Shown here piece after piece: positions 61,919 to 64,000 of a stretch of DNA of 64,000 nucleotides. Made by a program: the position numbers and the translations under genes. Within the stretch, counting starts at the first letter, position 1; each line of letters opens with the position of its first letter. The DNA is from Acidobacteriota bacterium (GTDB lineage: Bacteria; Acidobacteriota; Polarisedimenticolia; J045), in the NCBI GenBank assembly GCA_030949985.1, contig JAUZRX010000058.1:20486-84485 (forward strand), given 5' to 3'. The notes under the pieces were generated by a model that was not told the DNA's origin, ran no database searches, and saw nothing but the letters and a program-made list of their open reading frames with translations.

Positions 61919-63166
61919 ATGAGAAAGATACGCAAGCCGGTCTACTTCGCCTGTGGTGACTACACCGTCTCCCTCGGCACGGGCCGCAAGGAATTCCACC
62001 CCAAAAAGCCCCGCCCGGGTCTCGAGCACTACATCGCCGAGGCCGGCCGCGGCGTACTCGCCCAGCTCGGGGGGGCCGACAAGGTGGACGAGTCCGTTGT
62101 GGGTAACTTCATGGCCGCCCGCTTCAACAAGCAGGGGCACCTGGGGGCGCTGATCTCCGTGGTGGACCCGGGCCTGGCCTACAAGCCCTCCCTGCGGGTG
62201 GAGGGCGCCTGCGCGTCGGGCGGCCTGGCCCTGGCCACCGCCGTGCGCAGCGTGCTGGCCGACCAGGCCGACGGCGTGCTGGCCCTGGGCGTGGAAGTGC
62301 AGAACACGGTCAAGGCGATCTACGGGGCCGACGTGCTGGCAGGCGCCGGACACTTCGCCTCCGAGCGCAAGCAGGGCCATGCCTATTTCTTCCCCTCCCG
62401 CTTCGCCGAGCGGGCCGGGGCCTACCAGCAGCGCTTCGGGCACGAGCAGGCCTGGGAGGGCATGGGGCGCTGGTACGAGCAGGCGATCCTCGCGGCGCGC
62501 ACCAACGACAAGGCCCAGGAGTTCCACAACGCCGATCCCGATCCCTTCGCCAGCCACCAGCGGATGCGGCCCAACCCCCGGGGCTTCTGCGACCACATCA
62601 ACGTGCTGGACTGCTCGAAGGTTTCCGACGGAGCGGCGGCCGTCGCCGTGCTCTCGGAGGAGGGACTGAGCCGGGCCGGCGTGGCGGCCGAGGACGCCAT
62701 CGAGCTGGTGGGCATCGGCCACGTGGCCGCCGACCTGACTGCGCCCCCCGAGGACCTCACCGTGCTCGACACCACCCGCCGGGCGGTCAGCGAGGCGATG
62801 GAAATGGCCGGCGTCACGGCCCGGCAGATCGGCGTCTTCGAAGTGCACGACTGCTTTACCATCACCGGCATCCTGGCGGTCGAGGCCCTGGGTCTGGCGC
62901 CCCACGGTGAAGGGGCGGCCTACGTGGCGGCGGGCAAGACGCGGCCCGACGGTCCCTCGCCGATCAACCCCTCCGGCGGCCTGATCGGCTGGGGCCACCC
63001 CACGGGAGCTACCGGCGTGCGCATGGCGGTGGACATCTGGCGCCAGCTCACCGGCCGCGCCGGCGAGGCTCAGCTCGACCTGGACGAGCGTCCCTACGGG
63101 CTGACGATCTCCATGGGCGGCAACGACAAGACGGTGGTGAGCTGCGTGTTCCGCCGCGCCGGCTGA
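61919..63166 (+). CDS. thiolase-family acyl-CoA acyltransferase (SCP2-like)
   Basis: 415 residues. Nucleophile C98 in VEGACASGGLALA; VSDGAAAVAVLS; EVHDCFTITGI; and the catalytic His in GWGHPTGATG. The terminal block reads TISMGGNDKTVVS rather than the CxGGG of degradative thiolases, which points to the SCP2/lipid-transfer-like thiolase group. It probably cleaves 3-ketoacyl-CoA made by the upstream dehydrogenase; the exact chain length is unknown. Confidence 0.9.
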   Translation: MRKIRKPVYFACGDYTVSLGTGRKEFHPKKPRPGLEHYIAEAGRGVLAQLGGADKVDESVVGNFMAARFNKQGHLGALISVVDPGLAYKPSLRVEGACASGGLALATAVRSVLADQADGVLALGVEVQNTVKAIYGADVLAGAGHFASERKQGHAYFFPSRFAERAGAYQQRFGHEQAWEGMGRWYEQAILAARTNDKAQEFHNADPDPFASHQRMRPNPRGFCDHINVLDCSKVSDGAAAVAVLSEEGLSRAGVAAEDAIELVGIGHVAADLTAPPEDLTVLDTTRRAVSEAMEMAGVTARQIGVFEVHDCFTITGILAVEALGLAPHGEGAAYVAAGKTRPDGPSPINPSGGLIGWGHPTGATGVRMAVDIWRQLTGRAGEAQLDLDERPYGLTISMGGNDKTVVSCVFRRAG

Positions 63167-63172
63167 TCGGCG

Positions 63173-63194
63173 CGCCTCCTTCGGGAAGGCGGCG
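63173..63194. terminator. hairpin between convergent genes
   Basis: CGCCTCCTT (63173-63181) pairs with AAGGCGGCG (63186-63194) with one mismatch and a CGGG loop, between the ends of the thiolase gene and the small convergent gene. There is no T-run, so termination is only a suggestion. Confidence 0.3.
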
Positions 63195-63196
63195 GC

Positions 63197-63376
63197 TCAA
63201 CGGGGGGCGTGCTGGGCGCAGGTCTGCTGGCCGGGACGGGCCGGCCTGCGACAGCGCTCCCCCTGTCGCGTCACGGCCCGGCAGCGCCCGTCCCGGGGGC
63301 GGGGCGCGTAGCCCACGATGCAGACGAATCCGGCGGCGGCGGCCAAGGCGGTGGACAGCAGGCAGGTCAGTCGCAT
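63197..63376 (-). CDS. small exported zinc-finger-like protein
   Basis: 59 residues from the ATG at 63376. A hydrophobic N-terminus (MRLTCLLSTALAAAAGFVCI) precedes a motif C-x-A-x-T-x-x-G-x-x-C-x6-7-G-x-x-x-C-x-x-H (CRAVTRQGERC...QQTCAQH), as in small DUF5763-like zinc-binding modules. Role unknown. A longer frame begins at 63487, but its extra residues are not protein-like. Confidence 0.5.
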   Translation of the reverse strand: MRLTCLLSTALAAAAGFVCIVGYAPRPRDGRCRAVTRQGERCRRPARPGQQTCAQHAPR

Positions 63377-63761
63377 GGGCCGAGCATAGCACCGTCGGTG
63401 GTCTCGCCGGCGGAGCGGGTTGGCGGAGGGGCTGCTCTTTTGGCAGACCCAGTGCCCGTCTCCGCTGAACCGGCACGCCTCTCGCAACTCCCTCCTTCAG
63501 GGATGTTGACAGCAGAGCCGGGGGGGGGAGAAGAAGGTGCGCCATGGTCCCGTTTATGGGTAGCCCCGCTCTCGTTGCCAGAGTTCCGAGGGCTGGACAG
63601 CTTTGTCGTACTCGCGACGTGGTTTGTCCGGGTCGACCCTCCACTCGTGGCAGCCAGGAAGACGATGGATTGTCACACGGCACCAGAAGCCTGCGCGGCA
63701 GGAAACTCGCGGCCGAGACGATTCAGTTCAGGGGCCCTTTTCGACGCTTCCGCCTTCTTGC
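63377..63761. other. region without a supported gene; composition begins to fall
   Basis: Several frames are open here but none has a ribosome site and a convincing product. There is a run of nine or more G near 63520-63530. G+C falls rightward. It may hold the start of the edge gene in another form, or the remains of an older gene. Confidence 0.4.
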
Positions 63762-64000
63762 ATGCTCCCGGTGTGCGCCTCGAAACGCGAAAAACAGGCA
63801 TCCAGGTCGAGGCGTTTCATTGCGGGTTATGATGACGAAGGAGACCTGTACTATGCAGCAATTGGTAGCTACCGACTGTGGAAAGTCACTTCCCGTGGGT
63901 CTGTCAAGGACCTGGGTTTACGGAGAGGTTCCGGGTACGTTTCACCGTTTCCAGTGCCTGCCAAGATAAAAGATGATCTGAGCAATTTGGACGTGCGGTA
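63762..64000 (+). CDS. partial hypothetical frame running off the window
   Basis: No stop codon from 63564 to the end; the first ATG is at 63762, with no ribosome site. The last ~55 codons look protein-like (GYDDEGDLYYAAIGSYRLW, then KVTSRGSVKDLGL and VPAKIKDDLSNLDV), with varied residues and lower G+C (113 of the last 220 bases by hand count). Not recognised. The true start may differ, and a short alternative frame begins at ATG 63853 with AAGGAG upstream. Confidence 0.35.
   Translation, partial: MLPVCASKREKQASRSRRFIAGYDDEGDLYYAAIGSYRLWKVTSRGSVKDLGLRRGSGYVSPFPVPAKIKDDLSNLDVR

Overview
The window is dense, GC-rich DNA (roughly two thirds to 70% G+C by eye) with overlapping genes, many GTG/TTG starts and no recognisable tRNA, rRNA, CRISPR array, insertion sequence or prophage. 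The cell is Gram-negative (BamA with a C-terminal Phe, an outer-membrane barrel, many exported proteins) and makes menaquinone. Menaquinone genes, large secreted proteases with fibronectin-type modules, TolB-like propeller/amidohydrolase fusions, sulfatase-TPR proteins and propeller-type hybrid histidine kinases together suggest an Acidobacteriota-like organism. This is inference from gene content, not a phylogenetic result.

Layout. 1-4645: tightly coupled minus-strand operon for a DAHP synthase, MenG, MenF and MenD, feeding chorismate into menaquinone. 4677-6406: a strong hairpin, an NADP isocitrate dehydrogenase with a cysteine-rich insert, and a small hypothetical gene. 6541-12748: a membrane sulfatase-like protein with lost catalytic residues, BamA and DacB (outer-membrane and wall assembly). 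12794-15467: sucC-sucD-ndk with a predicted promoter. 15487-30428: secreted and envelope degradative enzymes (sulfatase-TPR, giant HExxH metalloprotease, propeller lipoprotein, subtilase, propeller-amidohydrolase). 30468-33880: HD protein, exported oligoendopeptidase F and an EamA transporter. 34021-46402: hybrid sensor kinase, DUF349 protein, Aat, radical SAM enzyme, Spy-like protein, GH38 glycosidase and a cysteine-rich secreted protein. 46399-53187: CstA, an ArsM-like methyltransferase, an alanine/glycine symporter, a TraB-family protein, a kinase-like protein and an ICMT-family methyltransferase. 53318-55825: one continuous frame fusing a histidine kinase, a CoA-disulfide-reductase-like flavoprotein and a rhodanese domain. 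55866-60361: metal-uptake operon (His/Cys-rich exported protein, porin-like barrel, binding protein, permease) plus a RarD-like transporter, with no ATPase in view. 60450-63166: 3-hydroxyacyl-CoA dehydrogenase and thiolase behind a good promoter. 63377-64000: a composition drop and a frame running off the edge.

The most novel-looking item is the kinase/CoA-disulfide reductase/rhodanese fusion, in which the rhodanese nucleophile position is serine. It reads as a redox or thiol sensor feeding directly into a two-component kinase, with no partner regulator nearby. Other points worth attention are the cysteine insert next to the isocitrate site of the isocitrate dehydrogenase, the sulfatase-like pseudoenzyme beside BamA, the metal operon without its ATPase, and two junctions where the downstream signal peptide seems to begin at a CTG overlapping the upstream stop.
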